From an uncultured Lachnospiraceae bacterium (GTDB lineage Bacteria; Bacillota; Clostridia; Lachnospirales; Lachnospiraceae), in the NCBI GenBank assembly GCA_947625995.1, contig CANQQN010000116.1, positions 1-6,050 on the forward strand: a stretch of DNA of 6,050 nt. Direction: 5' to 3'. The notes under the pieces are model-generated. The model ran no database searches and was not told where the DNA came from. It saw nothing but the letters and a program-made list of their open reading frames with translations. Shown here in pieces: positions 5,840 to 6,050 of the stretch (the stretch's first letter is position 1; the number at the start of each line of letters is the position of its first letter). Both the position numbers and the translations under genes were made by a program.

Positions 5840-5849
5840 CAAGATCGTG
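5820..5849. promoter_or_regulatory. Probable autoregulatory operator of the toxin-antitoxin operon
   Basis: AAATCG-CA-CGATTT (5820-5833) is a 14-nt near-perfect palindrome that fills most of the spacer between the -10 and -35 boxes. Its CACGAT half (5826-5831) is repeated in inverse as ATCGTG (5844-5849), spanning the -35 element. A repressor bound there would block RNA polymerase. Autorepression by a Phd-type antitoxin is established for the family; assigning these sites to it is inference. Confidence 0.6.
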
Positions 5850-5912
5850 AATTTTTTAAAAAGTGAATTTGATAACATGATATTTAGTCTAACCTAGTAG
5901 GGAGTAATACAT

Positions 5913-6050
5913 GTGGGTGTGCAGTTAGATAGGGAAATAGAATAGAATACAAAGTATAGCAACAGGATCAATTATATCGCAAGAAACCATAAGGAAATCG
6001 GGAAATACCACGCATGGGTCTATGCCGACGTGGATGGCAGACGGACATTG
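5913..6050 (+). pseudogene. Coding-like frame interrupted by TAG, running off the window
   Basis: A GTG at 5913 has AGGGAG at 5899-5904, 8 nt upstream. The frame reads ten codons (VGVQLDREIE), meets TAG at 5943-5945, then stays open for 35 codons to the window edge, with a protein-like sequence that includes IGKYHAWVYADVDGRRTL. No alternative start lies after the TAG in this frame. It may be the 5' end of a decayed gene, or a chance open frame. I do not recognise the product. The rest of 5850-5912 is AT-rich, with no convincing + strand promoter. Confidence 0.25.

Noticed and set aside
6008..6033. Imperfect dyad CCACG...CGTGG near the window end
   Set aside because: The stem is only about 5-8 pairs with a bulge, lies in coding-like sequence and has no U-run, so it is likely chance.
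1..6050. CRISPR arrays, rRNA genes, insertion sequences or prophage genes
   Set aside because: No regularly spaced direct repeats, rRNA-like sequence, transposase motifs or phage structural motifs were seen on either strand.

Overview
The window looks like chromosomal DNA of an anaerobic member of the Bacillota, most likely class Clostridia and perhaps Lachnospiraceae. This rests on strong AGGAGG-type ribosome sites, short intrinsic terminators ending in U-runs, the style of the PepD-like and ABC proteins, and a tRNA gene without an encoded CCA. No species can be named from the sequence.

Layout. (1) Bases 1-378 hold the 3' end of a + strand PepD-type M20 dipeptidase. (2) A small - strand gene for a 70-residue protein (409-621) converges on it and has its own terminator, whose stem includes the stop codon. 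(3) Bases 622-1057 have no convincing protein gene but are rich in structure: an 8-bp dyad, a long three-part hairpin ending in a U-tract, a second dyad, and long-range complementarity around an orphan Shine-Dalgarno sequence just before the next operon. (4) Bases 1070-4753 carry two tandem, paralogous ABC half-exporters. They are 18 bp apart, both NBDs have complete catalytic motifs, and they probably form a heterodimeric efflux or peptide-export pump. (5) A complete tRNA-Ala(GGC) unit with promoter, gene and terminator spans 4783-4937. (6) Bases 4938-5148 hold short + strand coding-like fragments ending in a + strand terminator. (7) A type II toxin-antitoxin operon lies on the - strand: a Phd/YefM-like antitoxin overlaps a PIN-domain toxin by 4 nt, behind a near-consensus promoter with a palindrome in its spacer. 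(8) The last ~200 bases hold a coding-like frame interrupted by a TAG codon, running off the window.

How the parts relate. The only clearly co-transcribed sets are the ABC pair and the antitoxin-toxin pair. No cargo peptide, modification enzyme or dedicated regulator for the exporter is visible, so its substrate is unknown. The stretch after the tRNA, with its toxin-antitoxin module and apparent gene debris, resembles a small accessory region beside a tRNA gene, but no attachment-site repeat or integrase is seen. I found no clear new multi-gene system. The least explained parts are the structured leader upstream of the ABC operon, including a possible pseudoknot at the translation start, and the large hairpin at 785-867.
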